Positions 9,220 through 18,329 of a stretch of 64,000 nt of DNA are shown one piece after another. The notes below the pieces were generated by a model. It was not told the origin of the DNA. It saw only the letters and a list, made by a program, of their open reading frames with translations, and searched no databases. The first letter of the stretch is position 1; the number at the start of each line of letters is the position of its first letter. Source of the stretch: Peristeroidobacter agariperforans (lineage in GTDB: Bacteria > Pseudomonadota > Gammaproteobacteria > Steroidobacterales > Steroidobacteraceae); the NCBI RefSeq assembly GCF_004138335.1, contig NZ_RYFW01000003.1, forward strand, positions 620,001 to 684,000. The letters are read 5' to 3'. A program made the position numbers and the translations under genes.

Positions 9220-9846
9220 ATGTCCAAGATCAGCGACCGTCAGAGCCACTGGGAGCGTGCCTATCATCAAAAGGCAGCCCAGGCAGTGAGCTGGTATCGG
9301 CCACACCTGGATGTTTCGCTTCAGCTGATGGGACGAGCGGGATTGGACTCCCGCTCTCGAGTGATTGATGTGGGCGCAGGCGCATCGACACTGATCGATG
9401 ATCTGCTGGCGCTCGGCGTGCGGAGCATCATCGCGCTCGACTTGTCGGCGCAATCACTGGCCGCGACCCGGGAGCGGCTTGCAGCGCGAGGGGACTGCGT
9501 GCAATGGATGGTCGCCGATGCCACGAGTGCGATGCTTCCGGTATCGAGCATTGATATCTGGCACGATCGAGCCACCCTGCATTTTCTCACTGATCCGAAT
9601 GATGTCCGCCGCTACGTGGACGTGGCGACGAATGCAGTCGCGCCGGGAGGATATGCAATCGTCGGCAGCTTTGCTGCCGATGGTCCGACTCAATGCAGCG
9701 GATTCCCAGTGACGCGTCGCGACCCAGAGGAGATCGCCGCGCTCTTTGCCAGTCATTTTGTACTGACGGAGAGTCGGCGCGAAATCCATCGAACTCCCTC
9801 CGGAAACGAGCAGTCGTTCGCGTACGCGTTGTTACAGAGAACCTAA
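9220..9846 (+). CDS. class I SAM-dependent methyltransferase
   Basis: A 208-residue cytoplasmic enzyme. The nucleotide-binding motif I is VIDVGAGASTLIDDLLALG, followed by the acidic ALDLS at the end of strand 2, VADATSAML (motif II region) and a post-II WHDRATLHFL segment. These are characteristic of small trans-aconitate/thiopurine-like methyltransferases whose N-terminus reads SHWERAYHQKAAQAVSWYRPH. Two adjacent ATGs (9217 and 9220) follow GGAG; the second has better spacing. Substrate unknown. It stands alone, upstream of and in the same direction as an arsR-like gene. Confidence 0.85.
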   Translation: MSKISDRQSHWERAYHQKAAQAVSWYRPHLDVSLQLMGRAGLDSRSRVIDVGAGASTLIDDLLALGVRSIIALDLSAQSLAATRERLAARGDCVQWMVADATSAMLPVSSIDIWHDRATLHFLTDPNDVRRYVDVATNAVAPGGYAIVGSFAADGPTQCSGFPVTRRDPEEIAALFASHFVLTESRREIHRTPSGNEQSFAYALLQRT

Positions 9847-9884
9847 GGGGAGGTTGGTACGGGTGTCCATTGCTGGGGCGGCTG

Positions 9885-9935
9885 TTGACAGTCGCAATGG
9901 TAAGTGCATACTTACCGTTAGTAACGGCTTACTAA
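9885..9935 (+). promoter_or_regulatory. promoter with nested inverted repeats upstream of the ArsR-type regulator
   Basis: TTGACA at 9885-9890 and CATACT at 9907-9912 form a sigma-70-like promoter with a 16-base spacer. Three inverted repeats overlap or follow the -10: GTAAG-N6-CTTAC (9900-9915), CCGTT-N3-AACGG (9915-9927) and TTAGTAA-N4-TTACTAA (9918-9935). Their position over the -10 and transcription start, directly before the regulator's ATG at 9945, is what autorepression by an ArsR-family dimer would need. Confidence 0.6.
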
Positions 9936-9944
9936 AGCGTGGCT

Positions 9945-10283
9945 ATGAGTGCTTCGTCCAACAAAATGTCCGTGCTCGGCGATGCGACACGGCGACGTAT
10001 TCTGGAACTATTGGCAGCAGCGCCCGGGTCGGTAGCTGAAATCACTGACCAAGTCCCGGTCTCTCGCCCGGCAGTCTCACAGCATCTGAGGGTCCTCAGT
10101 GAGGCAGGCTTGGTTATTCACCGAGTCGACGGCACGCGCCATCTGTATCAAGCCGACCCCGAAGGGCTCGCTGAGCTCCGCAAGTATCTCGACTCCCTGT
10201 GGGAAACCGCGCTGGGGCAATTCCAGGCCGATACGCAGAGAGCCGCCGCTTCACGCCGAACCGTCAGGAGGAAATCGAAATGA
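9945..10283 (+). CDS. ArsR-family winged-helix transcriptional regulator
   Basis: A 112-residue regulator with the ArsR/SmtB helix-turn-helix: LGDATRRRILELLAAAPGSVAEIT, then VSRPAVSQHLRVLSEAGLV as recognition helix and HRVDGTRHLYQADPEGL as wing. No Cys metal site (CxC) is present, so this belongs to the non-metal subgroup commonly paired with SRPBCC/AHSA1 proteins. Its stop overlaps the start of such a gene by four bases, confirming an operon. The ATG at 9945 is preferred to the GTG at 9939. Probably autoregulated through the palindromes just upstream. Effector unknown. Confidence 0.9.
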   Translation: MSASSNKMSVLGDATRRRILELLAAAPGSVAEITDQVPVSRPAVSQHLRVLSEAGLVIHRVDGTRHLYQADPEGLAELRKYLDSLWETALGQFQADTQRAAASRRTVRRKSK

Positions 10284-10771
10284 ATTCTGTACTAAACATC
10301 GGCGCAGACTCTTCGCTGCTCGTTCGTAAATCTATTCGTGTCGCTGTATCGCGCGAGGATGCATTCGACATTTTCGTTCGTCGCTTCGGGCAATGGTGGC
10401 CACTGACATCGCATCATATCGGCGCAACCGCCGCAGAGACCGCGATCATCGAGCCCAGGGTGGGCGGCCGCTGGTTCGAGCGCGCTACTGACGGTACTGA
10501 GTGTGACTGGGGCAAAGTAAAAGTGTGGGAGCCGCCAGGTCGCTTTATCTTGTCCTGGAGCATCACAGCAGATTGGAAGTACAGCGAACAGCTGGATACG
10601 GAGGTCGAGGTTCGGTTCATTCCGGAAAACGAGGAATATACGCGAGTGGAATTGGAGCATCGCAAGCTCGAGGCTTACGGCGAGCGCGCGGATATGATGC
10701 GTGGGATCTTCGATTCGGACAACGGTTGGAATGGATTGTTAAAGGCGTATGCGCGAATGATAACTGGATGA
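10280..10771 (+). CDS. SRPBCC/AHSA1-family protein
   Basis: This 163-residue protein begins at the ATG overlapping the arsR stop, with AGGAGG nine bases upstream. Motifs typical of AHSA1/START-like proteins are visible: SIRVAVSREDAFDIFVRRFGQWWP, EPRVGGRWFE, KVKVWEPPGRFILSWSI, TEVEVRFIPE and TRVELEHR. Such proteins form a deep helix-grip cavity for hydrophobic ligands, and ArsR-AHSA1 pairs are a recurrent two-gene module of unresolved role. Cytoplasmic; no catalytic residues can be named. Confidence 0.85.
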   Translation: MNSVLNIGADSSLLVRKSIRVAVSREDAFDIFVRRFGQWWPLTSHHIGATAAETAIIEPRVGGRWFERATDGTECDWGKVKVWEPPGRFILSWSITADWKYSEQLDTEVEVRFIPENEEYTRVELEHRKLEAYGERADMMRGIFDSDNGWNGLLKAYARMITG

Positions 10772-10995
10772 CGAAGGCCATAGCGTACGCTGCTGTCCTG
10801 GATGGAACTGCTACATGAAGTACGGCGGCTTCGTGAGCCCCACCTGGGTTGGGTGATTCGTTGGAGAGCGAGCGCCCGGCTTTCCCGCCAGCTTGACATC
10901 ATGTTTCAAGCGGCGGAAGTCGGGATGAAACAGGCTATGTCTAGGCTTTGGGCCAGCGAAGAGATCCGCTCTTCGATCAATGAAGGAACAAAGAA

Positions 10996-11271
10996 ATGAC
11001 AAGCCTCAAGAGTATCTGTGCAATGACCGCCGCCGCCGCCGCGCTGGCTTTCGGCGCCGTCGTGCACGCTGGCCCCGTGTTGCAGGGCCCCGTGCTCAAC
11101 GGTCCAGTGTTGCAGGGGCCCGTACTCAACGGTCCCGTGTTGCAGGGGCCAGTGCTCAACACCTCGCTGCCGCAGGCTCTGAAGCTGCAGCCTGTGTCGA
11201 TTCCGCGTATCGCAACCGGCCGGCCCGTCGCGGTCGCTCTGCCGAGCGGTGAGACGATCGCCGTTCGCTAA
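10996..11271 (+). CDS. small secreted GPVLQ/GPVLN repeat protein
   Basis: A 91-residue protein with a signal peptide (ending VVHA) and then three perfect copies of the ten-residue unit GPVLQGPVLN in a row, followed by a ~37-residue C-terminal part with a PSGETIAVR end. The ATG at 10996 has AGGAAC upstream. After a stem-loop comes an ADYC-domain gene on the same strand. From memory, ADYC proteins in other bacteria often carry LNG/LQG-type short repeats themselves, so the repeat protein and the ADYC protein may be the two halves of one secreted system. Function unknown. Confidence 0.65.
   Translation: MTSLKSICAMTAAAAALAFGAVVHAGPVLQGPVLNGPVLQGPVLNGPVLQGPVLNTSLPQALKLQPVSIPRIATGRPVAVALPSGETIAVR
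11071..11160 (+). repeat. three tandem 30-bp repeats encoding GPVLQGPVLN
   Basis: Units lie at 11071-11100, 11101-11130 and 11131-11160. They are nearly identical at DNA level, differing at a few third positions (for example GGCCCC, GGTCCA and GGTCCC at the start of each unit). Each 30-bp unit is itself two 15-bp halves that differ at the last codon (Gln or Asn). The synonymous differences suggest the repeat has been kept by selection on the protein. Confidence 0.9.
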
Positions 11272-11289
11272 GAGTCCTCGCAGCACATG

Positions 11290-11319
11290 CGCCCGACGGG
11301 TTGTGAAACCCGTCGGGCG
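11290..11319 (+). terminator. stem-loop between repeat gene and ADYC gene
   Basis: A perfect 13-bp stem (CGCCCGACGGGTT, 11290-11302, with its complement at 11307-11319) and a GTGA loop lie 19 bases after the repeat gene's stop. There is no U-tract, so it may be a processing or mRNA-stabilising hairpin rather than an efficient intrinsic terminator. Confidence 0.55.
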
Positions 11320-11361
11320 TACTGCCGTCAATGGATCATCGTTACATAACGAGCCCGCCCC

Positions 11362-12168
11362 ATGAAGTTCAAGAACTGCGCGCTTGCCGCCATCGCAGCG
11401 TTGTCACTGCTGATGCTTCCTGCCCACGCCGAATCCACCCAATCTCAACCCGCTCCGACACTGACAGTCGAAGGCAGCGCCTTTGTGCTCAAGCTGGCCG
11501 ACGGCCGTGAGTTGCGCGGCGCTGAACTTGCGGGCGCCACTGTCTATCTTGAGATGGGTATGAATGAGGCAACCGCGCTGAAGCTCGCGGCTATCGTCGC
11601 TGACGCCAAGTACCCCGACATTCTCCACCACGATTTCCAGGTGATGGATGGGCGAGGGGGCTGGAAGCCCGCCTGCGAACCCGATGCCAACGGTGGACGC
11701 TGGGGGTTCCCGGTGGTGCTTCCCGAGGGCCACCCTGGTCGCGAGTATTCGATAACGATTACCTGTTCCTCGGGCGCGGTCGGAAAGTGTGCGACCTTCG
11801 GGTATCGTCCCTGGGCGCGGGCAGCGCGAGGTGAGAACCCCGTGGAGTTGCACGCAGCCTGCGTCCGTATGGTGCGCGCCGACTATTGCGGTGACGGCCA
11901 GCCCTACACCAAGGTGGGCACCACTATCGACACCTACGACGATTACGGCATACAGACGCGCGGTTTGGCGAATGATGCGAGCTATATGTTCGAGGCCGGT
12001 TGGACAGAGCGGGGAGCAGTCTGCGTGCATCACACGCGCTGGGCCGAGTTGCTGTCGCGAGAGCAGTTGTTGGCGCAATGCCCGTCGCTGGCGACAATTC
12101 CGGTTTGCGATGAAGCCAGTGCACGTGCGCTGGGTGCGCGCATGTTCAACACGTCACGACGGCTCTAG
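11362..12168 (+). CDS. secreted ADYC domain-containing protein
   Basis: A 268-residue exported protein with a signal peptide ending PAHA-ES. The C-terminal half has the sequence VRADYCGDG, the hallmark of the uncharacterised ADYC domain, with conserved surroundings: KPACEPDANGGRWGFPV, ITITCSSGAVGKCATFGYRPW, HAACVRM and GAVCVHHTRW. At least eight Cys in the mature part suggest several disulfides in the periplasm or outside the cell. The N-terminal part includes LADGRELRGAELAGATV, which loosely resembles the short repeats of such proteins. It follows the GPVLQ repeat gene after a hairpin. Role unknown. Confidence 0.75.
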   Translation: MKFKNCALAAIAALSLLMLPAHAESTQSQPAPTLTVEGSAFVLKLADGRELRGAELAGATVYLEMGMNEATALKLAAIVADAKYPDILHHDFQVMDGRGGWKPACEPDANGGRWGFPVVLPEGHPGREYSITITCSSGAVGKCATFGYRPWARAARGENPVELHAACVRMVRADYCGDGQPYTKVGTTIDTYDDYGIQTRGLANDASYMFEAGWTERGAVCVHHTRWAELLSREQLLAQCPSLATIPVCDEASARALGARMFNTSRRL

Positions 12169-12186
12169 TTCGAGTCAGCCAAATCT

Positions 12187-15100
12187 ATGAATGCCGAACG
12201 CGATGTACGCGGCCCTGTCTCCGACTTCGATCAGCGGCTGCGAAACCTCACATCCACTCTGCCCGGCGCGGTTTACCAGATTCTCATCGGTCGCGACGGC
12301 AATCCGAGGCTGCCCTACGTCAGCGAAGGCATCGATCGCCTCGTAGGCGTGTCGCGCGCCGAAGCGGAGGCCGACATCGGACGACTGGTCACACTCGTAC
12401 TTGCCGATGATCTGCCGGTGATTGAAAGCGGTATCGCAGCGCTTGCCAGCGGTCCGCGGGTACTGCACTCGGATTACCGGATTCGGCACGCCAAGACAGG
12501 AGAAACACGCTGGTTGCGCTCCTGCGCGACGTCGTTGCCGCGCGTGGACGGGGAGGTGCTCTGCCATGGCTTCTGGCAGGACATCACCGATCTCAAGAAT
12601 CTCGAAGCGGAAGCCCGTGCCGTGCGCACGCAAATGGACAAGACCGAGAAACGGCTCCACGACATCATCGCCAATATCCCCGGCGCCGTGTACCAGTTTC
12701 GCGTGCTGCCGGACGGCCGCTATGAGACTACTTACATGAGCCCTGGCGCGCTGGTACTTGCGGGAATCGCGCACACAGACGATTGCGAACAGCTGGCCAA
12801 GACGGTGTTGTCGGTGGTGGTGGCTGACGATATGGCACCGACGCACGAGGAAACGCTGCGTGCCGCACGCGAACTCGCTCCCTTGCGTGCGGAGTTTCGC
12901 ATCCGCCACGCAACGACCGGCGAGTTACGGTGGATTCGCACCATGGGCACGCCGCAACGGCAGGACGATGGCAGCACGATCTTCAACGGCTTCTGGCAGG
13001 ACGTGACAGAACGTCGCGAGTTGGATGGTGCGCTCGCCGTCGCACGCGACAGTGCCGAGGCGGCACAGCAACGCCTGCGCACGATATTCGATCACACGCG
13101 CATCGGCCTGGTGATGATCGACGAGGATCATGTTTTCTCGGGTCCCAACCCTTCGCTGCGAGAGTTGCTGGGAGTCGAAGACGAGCAGGAGTTCGCACGT
13201 GAGTTTCCATCCTTCTCTCCACCCTTCCAGCCTGACGGACGTCCGTCGATGGAGAGAGCCAAGGAAATGATCTCGCTTGCGTTCGAACGCGGCTACAACC
13301 GCTTCGACTGGATGCACCAGACGCGCGACGGTCAGCCTCGGCCCTGCGAAGTGGCGTTGACGCGCGTGCAGCTCGGCGGCAAACCGCAGCTCTTCGGAAC
13401 GATGACCGACCTGCGCGAGCGCGTCCGCCACGAGCACGAGCTGCGCAAGGCGACCGACGAGGCGCACGCCGCATCGAAGGCCAAGAGCGAGTTCCTCGCC
13501 AACATGAGCCACGAGATCCGCACGCCGCTGAACGCGATCGTCGGGCTGTCCCACTTGGGCCTGACCACGAAGGACCCGGAGCGCTGGCACGACTACCTCG
13601 GCAAGATCGACGGCGCGGCTCGTACGCTCCTGCAGATCGTCAACGACATTCTCGATTTCTCGAAGATCGAAGCCGGCAAGCTGCTGCTCGAGGCCATGCC
13701 GTTCGATCTCTACGCCGTGCTCGACAATCTCAGCGATCTGATGAACCTGCCGGCGGCCAACAAGGGGCTGGAGCTGCTGTTCGCGGTCGAGCCTGGATTG
13801 CCCTCGCAACTCATCGGCGATCCGCTGCGGCTCGGCCAGGTGCTGCTCAACCTCGCCGGCAACGCGATCAAATTCACGGAAGCCGGCCAGATCGTGGTGC
13901 GCGTGAAGACGGCTAAGAAGGGCCGCGATTTCGTCCGTCTACGCTTCGAGGTGGCGGATACCGGCATCGGCCTGACGCCGGAGCAGGTCGCGAACCTGTT
14001 CGAATCGTTTTCGCAGGCCGATACCTCGACTACGCGTCGCTACGGCGGCACCGGCCTCGGGCTTGCGATCTCACAGCGGCTCGTCGATCTCATGGATGGG
14101 GAAATCGCGGTGGAAAGCGAGCCCGGCCGTGGCAGCACGTTCTCGTTCTCCGCTCGCTTCGGTCTCGCACCCGCAGTCGTCAGGCACGCCGCCCAACTGA
14201 AATCGCTACGAGGCATGCGCGTGCTCGTGGTGGACGACAATCCCACCGCGGTGTCGATCTTGCAGAACCACCTTGAGTCCTTCGGCTTCGAGGTTGCATC
14301 CGCCAATAATGGGATCGAGGCGATCCGCGCGGCTGCCACCGGCGCATTTCAACTGGTGCTGATGGATTGGCAGATGCCTGGCATGAACGGCATCGAGGCC
14401 GCGCGCCGCATTCGTGAGCTGATGCAGCCGGATCCGGCGATCATCATCATGGTCACGGCCTTCGGTCGTGAGGAAGTCGAGAGACAGGCATTGACCGCGG
14501 GCTTCGAAGGTTTTCTCATCAAACCGGTGAACCCATCGGTGTTGATCGACACGATCTTGAGCGCATTTGACGCGGCAGCGGCGATGCCTGCAGGGGAATC
14601 GCACGCTGCGGCAAAGCCAGCGCTGTTCGTGAATGGGCGCGTGCTCCTGGTGGAGGACAACGAGATCAATCAGGAAGTGGCGCGTGAGCTCCTGCTGCGC
14701 GCTGGCCTGACAGTCGACGTTGCAGTCAACGGACGCGAAGCTGTGACCCGCGTGACCGAGGTTGATTACGATGCCGTGCTGATGGATGTGCAGATGCCGC
14801 TGATGGATGGCGTCGAGGCCACGCGCCGGATTCGCGCACTCGAATCGTCGCACGCGACGGTTCCCATCATCGCCATGACCGCCAGCGTCATGGCCGAAGA
14901 TCGCCAGCGGTATCTGGATGCCGGCATGAACGATCATCTCGGCAAGCCGGTCGACGTGCAGTTGTTGAACGCAACGCTGCTCAAGTGGATTGCGCGTGTC
15001 GGGATGCGCTCAGCCATCGCGCGGGATCGCGCGTCGGCGTCGTTTGCAGAACCAGTCGCTTATGATTTCGAGAACGCTATCCGTCGCATGGGCGATAATC

Positions 15101-15399
15101 GCGGCCTGTGGGAGAATGCCGCGCGCCGATATCTGAGTTCATCCGCCGCATCCGCGCGAATTGTCAGCTATTGCAGAGCCGGTGAGCGTGAGGCCGCATA
15201 TCGCGAAGCCCACACGCTCAAGGGAATCGCCGCCACGCTCGGCTTGCTAGCGCTTCAACGTGCGGTCACGGATGTAGAAGCGCGGCTCGGCGAGTTGGCG
15301 GGCAATGTGGATGGCGAGCTGACTGTACTCGCCGAGATGGACGAGGCAGCACGGCGAAAGCTCGTGCAGCTTCTGGAAGTCGAGAGGAATGCTTCGTGA
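12187..15399 (+). CDS. cytosolic hybrid sensor histidine kinase (PAS-PAS-PAS-HisKA-HATPase-REC-REC-HPt)
   Basis: A 1070-residue multi-domain kinase without membrane segments. In order: two PAS/PAC units (about 15-140 and 155-280, each ending FWQDITD or FWQDVTE), a third PAS (about 290-410), a HisKA domain with [13 protein letters not shown] (His442), a HATPase domain ([28 protein letters not shown]), a receiver with Asp727 in [10 protein letters not shown], a second receiver with Asp867 in [13 protein letters not shown], and an HPt domain with His1009 in REAHTLKGI. All phosphoacceptors are present, so a complete phosphorelay is possible. The stop overlaps the start of a response regulator by four bases, its likely output partner. 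The sensed signal is unknown. Confidence 0.95.
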   Translation: MNAERDVRGPVSDFDQRLRNLTSTLPGAVYQILIGRDGNPRLPYVSEGIDRLVGVSRAEAEADIGRLVTLVLADDLPVIESGIAALASGPRVLHSDYRIRHAKTGETRWLRSCATSLPRVDGEVLCHGFWQDITDLKNLEAEARAVRTQMDKTEKRLHDIIANIPGAVYQFRVLPDGRYETTYMSPGALVLAGIAHTDDCEQLAKTVLSVVVADDMAPTHEETLRAARELAPLRAEFRIRHATTGELRWIRTMGTPQRQDDGSTIFNGFWQDVTERRELDGALAVARDSAEAAQQRLRTIFDHTRIGLVMIDEDHVFSGPNPSLRELLGVEDEQEFAREFPSFSPPFQPDGRPSMERAKEMISLAFERGYNRFDWMHQTRDGQPRPCEVALTRVQLGGKPQLFGTMTDLRERVRHEHELRKATDEAHAASKAKSEFLANMSHEIRTPLNAIVGLSHLGLTTKDPERWHDYLGKIDGAARTLLQIVNDILDFSKIEAGKLLLEAMPFDLYAVLDNLSDLMNLPAANKGLELLFAVEPGLPSQLIGDPLRLGQVLLNLAGNAIKFTEAGQIVVRVKTAKKGRDFVRLRFEVADTGIGLTPEQVANLFESFSQADTSTTRRYGGTGLGLAISQRLVDLMDGEIAVESEPGRGSTFSFSARFGLAPAVVRHAAQLKSLRGMRVLVVDDNPTAVSILQNHLESFGFEVASANNGIEAIRAAATGAFQLVLMDWQMPGMNGIEAARRIRELMQPDPAIIIMVTAFGREEVERQALTAGFEGFLIKPVNPSVLIDTILSAFDAAAAMPAGESHAAAKPALFVNGRVLLVEDNEINQEVARELLLRAGLTVDVAVNGREAVTRVTEVDYDAVLMDVQMPLMDGVEATRRIRALESSHATVPIIAMTASVMAEDRQRYLDAGMNDHLGKPVDVQLLNATLLKWIARVGMRSAIARDRASASFAEPVAYDFENAIRRMGDNRGLWENAARRYLSSSAASARIVSYCRAGEREAAYREAHTLKGIAATLGLLALQRAVTDVEARLGELAGNVDGELTVLAEMDEAARRKLVQLLEVERNAS

Positions 15400-16166
15400 A
15401 ATCCTGTATCGCCATCGTGGACGACGATCCACTGACGCGCGAGGTGGTCGTGGAGTACCTGTCCAAACAGGGTTACGACGTCCTGAGCCTGGAGAGCGGG
15501 CCGGCCCTGCGTGAAGCTTTCTGCGTCCGTCCGCCGGATTGTGTGATTCTCGATCTCGTCATGCCCGACGAGGATGGCCTGACTGTATTGCGCTGGCTGC
15601 GCTCGCAATCGGATGTGCCCGTGATCATGCTCACCGTCAATGACGCAACTGCTGACCGTGTGGTCGGGCTCGAGTTGGGCGCCGATGATTACGTCGCGAA
15701 ACCTGCCGACCTTCGCGAACTGTTGGCGCGCGTGCGAAGCGTACTGCGGCGGCGGATGGGCGTGCCCCGGCCGACGCCCGTGGCCGTCGCCACGGCCAAT
15801 ACTGCAGCTCCCGGTCTGCGGGAAAGCTGGTTTGGACGCTGGCGCCTGGATCGTGCGCGACGGCGCTTGGTCGATAGCGAAGGAGAAGTGCTCGCGCTGA
15901 CCGGCACGGAGTTCGGGTTGCTATGCGCGTTCGCCGATCGTCCCGGCGTGGTGCTGTCACGCGAGCAACTGTTGACCTTGTCCGGCACCGACCCGGGAGA
16001 GATATTCGACCGCGCAATCGACCTGCGCATAACTCGCCTACGCCGCAAGATCGAGCCGTCGCCTGCTAATCCCACCGTGATACGAACAGTGCGTGGCCAC
16101 GGCGGAGGTTACGAATATGTTCCATCGGCTGGCCCGATTGGCACGTGCGTTGTTGTGAAGGCGTGA
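15396..16166 (+). CDS. OmpR-family response regulator
   Basis: A 256-residue regulator translated from a GTG that overlaps the kinase stop (GTGA), so the two are translationally coupled. The receiver domain (about 1-120) has the acidic pocket IVDDDP, phosphoacceptor Asp53 in [12 protein letters not shown], Thr in MLTVND and Lys in YVAKPAD. A Pro/Ala-rich linker leads to a winged-helix DNA-binding domain ([50 protein letters not shown]). It should be the end point of the upstream hybrid-kinase phosphorelay. Target genes cannot be inferred from the window. Confidence 0.93.
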   Translation: MKSCIAIVDDDPLTREVVVEYLSKQGYDVLSLESGPALREAFCVRPPDCVILDLVMPDEDGLTVLRWLRSQSDVPVIMLTVNDATADRVVGLELGADDYVAKPADLRELLARVRSVLRRRMGVPRPTPVAVATANTAAPGLRESWFGRWRLDRARRRLVDSEGEVLALTGTEFGLLCAFADRPGVVLSREQLLTLSGTDPGEIFDRAIDLRITRLRRKIEPSPANPTVIRTVRGHGGGYEYVPSAGPIGTCVVVKA

Positions 16167-16190
16167 GGTCGCTGCACCAACGAGTCCGCC

Positions 16191-16673
16191 TTAGTCGTTT
16201 CCAGTTCCCTCGAGGTGCGGGCGGATGAATCTTTCGCCTCTGCCAAGTAGCACGCCCTGACTGGTGGCAATGCCGAGTTCGAGGCTCGTTGCGATACGTC
16301 GCGCGCGGTCCACGAAGTATCCTGCGATGTGATCACTGAACAGATCACGCGCAGTTTGTTCGAAGAGATCGAGCCATCGATCGAAGTGTCTGGCGTCGAC
16401 TGGCAGTGGCAGATGCATGCGCATCGGTTGACCGTGGTAGGCGCCGCTCGACAGCACGACAGACGACCAAAATGCGCACATGCGTTGCAGGTGCGGTTCC
16501 CAGTCCTCAATGCGCGAATTGAAGATGGGCCCGAGCAGGTCATCAGCGCGGATGCGAGCATAGAACCCGCGAACGAGCTGTTCGATCATTGCTTCATCGA
16601 TGCCGGTTTGTTCGCGCATCTGCTGAACTATGGCGGCACGACGTTCTTCATCTGTGAGGGTAGTGTTGGACAT
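16191..16673 (-). CDS. group III truncated haemoglobin
   Basis: A 160-residue globin with the features of group III truncated haemoglobins: IDEAMIEQLVRGFYARIRADDLLGPIF (helices A-B/E), the HLQRMCAFWSSVVLSSGAYHG segment, and MRMHLPLPVDARHFDRWLDLF, where the His in ARHFDRW is the expected proximal haem ligand. The N-terminus is slightly extended and the C-terminus carries an extra ~20 residues. Members of this group are associated with microaerobic or NO-related metabolism. A near-consensus FNR/Anr box 97 bases upstream supports oxygen- or NO-responsive control. Confidence 0.88.
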   Translation of the reverse strand: MSNTTLTDEERRAAIVQQMREQTGIDEAMIEQLVRGFYARIRADDLLGPIFNSRIEDWEPHLQRMCAFWSSVVLSSGAYHGQPMRMHLPLPVDARHFDRWLDLFEQTARDLFSDHIAGYFVDRARRIATSLELGIATSQGVLLGRGERFIRPHLEGTGND

Positions 16674-16741
16674 CTGCCTCGAGGTGTCGGTAACGAGTAA
16701 AGCGCTCGGCGCCTGGAAGGTCGTTCGCCGAAGACGACCGG

Positions 16742-16783
16742 AGCATAGACTCCGGATGTGGGGCGCGCGCTGATCCAGATCAA
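16742..16783 (-). promoter_or_regulatory. FNR/Anr-type box and -10 element upstream of the truncated haemoglobin
   Basis: On the minus strand, TTGATCTGGATCAG (16783-16770) matches nine of ten defined positions of TTGAT-N4-ATCAA. A TATGCT hexamer follows at 16747-16742. The predicted transcription start near 16736 puts the box centre close to -40, the class II position for FNR-type activators. The spacing agreement makes this more than a chance match. Confidence 0.6.
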
Positions 16784-16978
16784 GGTGTCAGGTGGGGGCT
16801 GGGCAATGGGGTTGGAGCAGCCAGAAATACGATGACTAATCGAATCGAAACAAGCAGAACGTGAGAAGTATGAAGATACCCGAGAGCATGGCAGCGGAGC
16901 TTGGGGCCGGAACCATGGCGCGGGAATCGTCTTGGAATCGTGGATCGGTTGCGAGGGGCAATTCTCCCTAGCAGTCGG

Positions 16979-18095
16979 CTATGCGAGCACTTCCTTTTGA
17001 TTCGACAGAAAAACATAGTGATCGGCTCGTTCGATGCGCACCACCCGAGCTTGGGGAAGGTCGCGTTGAAACAGTGCCACTTGTCTCTTGGCTCGCTCAT
17101 CTTGGAACCACGTGTAGGCTTCAGCATTCGAGCGCGCTTCCTGATCGCCTTGAGCGACGGTCCCCGGGGCGTTCATGGCAGCGAAGATACCGAGCGCCGG
17201 CACGCGAACATCGGTGTATTTGCGCTTGGCCGCTTCCATCTGGGGGCCAACGAAAGGCGGGCGACGAAATTTCATGAGAGGGCGGCCGTCCGCATCGGTG
17301 GCCCGCATCATTCGGAACTCCGCCTCGGGCAATACAACTTTTGCTCCCCGTGCATACCACGCCTGGAGCGCACGAAAGCTGTCAAGGTCGGCCGGCGTCG
17401 GATCCGGTCGCGGTGGACGACCGTCTTCGATTCTGATCAGCCTTTCAAGAATAGCCTGAAGCTGAGGCAGATTTTCCTGAAGCATATGCCTAGCGAGCGG
17501 GCGCGAGTACCAGGGCTCAGCCATGAGTTCATCGAGCCTCTGCTCGAAGTCACGCAGTTGCCGTTTCCATTCGACGATTTTGTAGATCCCTTCTGCTTTC
17601 GTAGTCCGGGTCTAGCGAATGGAACGCATCGAGGTAGATCACTGCCGCAATCTGCTCTGGGTAGCGGGAAGCGACATTGCTCAGTTCGAATCCAGCGTAG
17701 GAATGTCCCATCAAAATGGGCTTGGTCAGCTTGAGCGCCTTGATGACGGCGACCACGTCGTCCCCCAAGCTATCGGCGGAGTAACTATCTTCTGGAATGC
17801 TGGAAGGCGGAGAACCTCTGCGTGTCATCGCGTACAGTCGATAATGCTCGCGAAGCTTCAGCGCGAAATCATCGAACACATGGCCGGTGTTGCCACCGCC
17901 AGCGAGTAACACGATGGGCGGCCCCTTCCCGCCCCAATCGAGTGTTTCCAGCTGAACGTTCTCTGCGACTGTACTGAACCTCACCTTGTGTGGCGACGGA
18001 TCGCGCCATGGCGCGGCCTCGGAAGCGCGAGCCCAAGGTAGAAGCAATACCGAGAGCAGCAGAGCAATGCGGGGAAAGCTGCGCGTAAGGCCCAT
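16979..18095 (-). pseudogene. broken duplicate of the exported alpha/beta hydrolase at 32885-34030
   Basis: This copy has the signal peptide and N-terminal hydrolase domain (LDWGGKGPPIVLLAGGGNTGHVFDDF, and nucleophile elbow MGHSYAG) in one frame down to about 17600. An extra base then appears (CTGCTTT where the intact copy has CTGCTT) and the rest of the protein continues in another frame. Its end is also changed: after SNQKEVL the frame stops (LA-stop), while the intact copy continues with about ten more residues. Otherwise the two are very similar along their length. A frameshift plus a truncated tail make this a pseudogene. Confidence 0.88.
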
Positions 18096-18182
18096 TTGGC
18101 ACCTATTCCTGCTGGACGTGCCTGCCACATCCGTCGTGCGTAGCGATCTTATCGCGAGACCTCGAATTCCTCCTATGCGAGT
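16992..18182. repeat. left copy of a ~1.2 kb direct repeat
   Basis: Sequence from TCCTTTTGATTCGACA to TCCTATGCGAGT is repeated at 32928-34122 in the same orientation. It covers nearly the whole hydrolase gene and about 90 bases of its upstream region. Similarity stops abruptly at both ends. The two copies bracket about 14.7 kb that includes the cellulose cluster. Confidence 0.85.
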
Positions 18183-18329
18183 TGCCGATCAATTCAACAT
18201 CGGGATAACGGATTCGAGCAACGCTTCGGATTCAGACTAACGCCGTCAGCGTCTGGCTGCTCGCGGAACACAGCCTCGCCGAGTTTCCAGAGAAGCGTCG
18301 AAAAAACAGATCGAAGGCGCAGTAGTCGA

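Noticed and set aside
10802-10999. 65-codon frame overlapping the start of the repeat protein gene
   Set aside because: It has no signal, no ribosome-binding site and no recognisable domain, and runs into the better supported gene at 10996.
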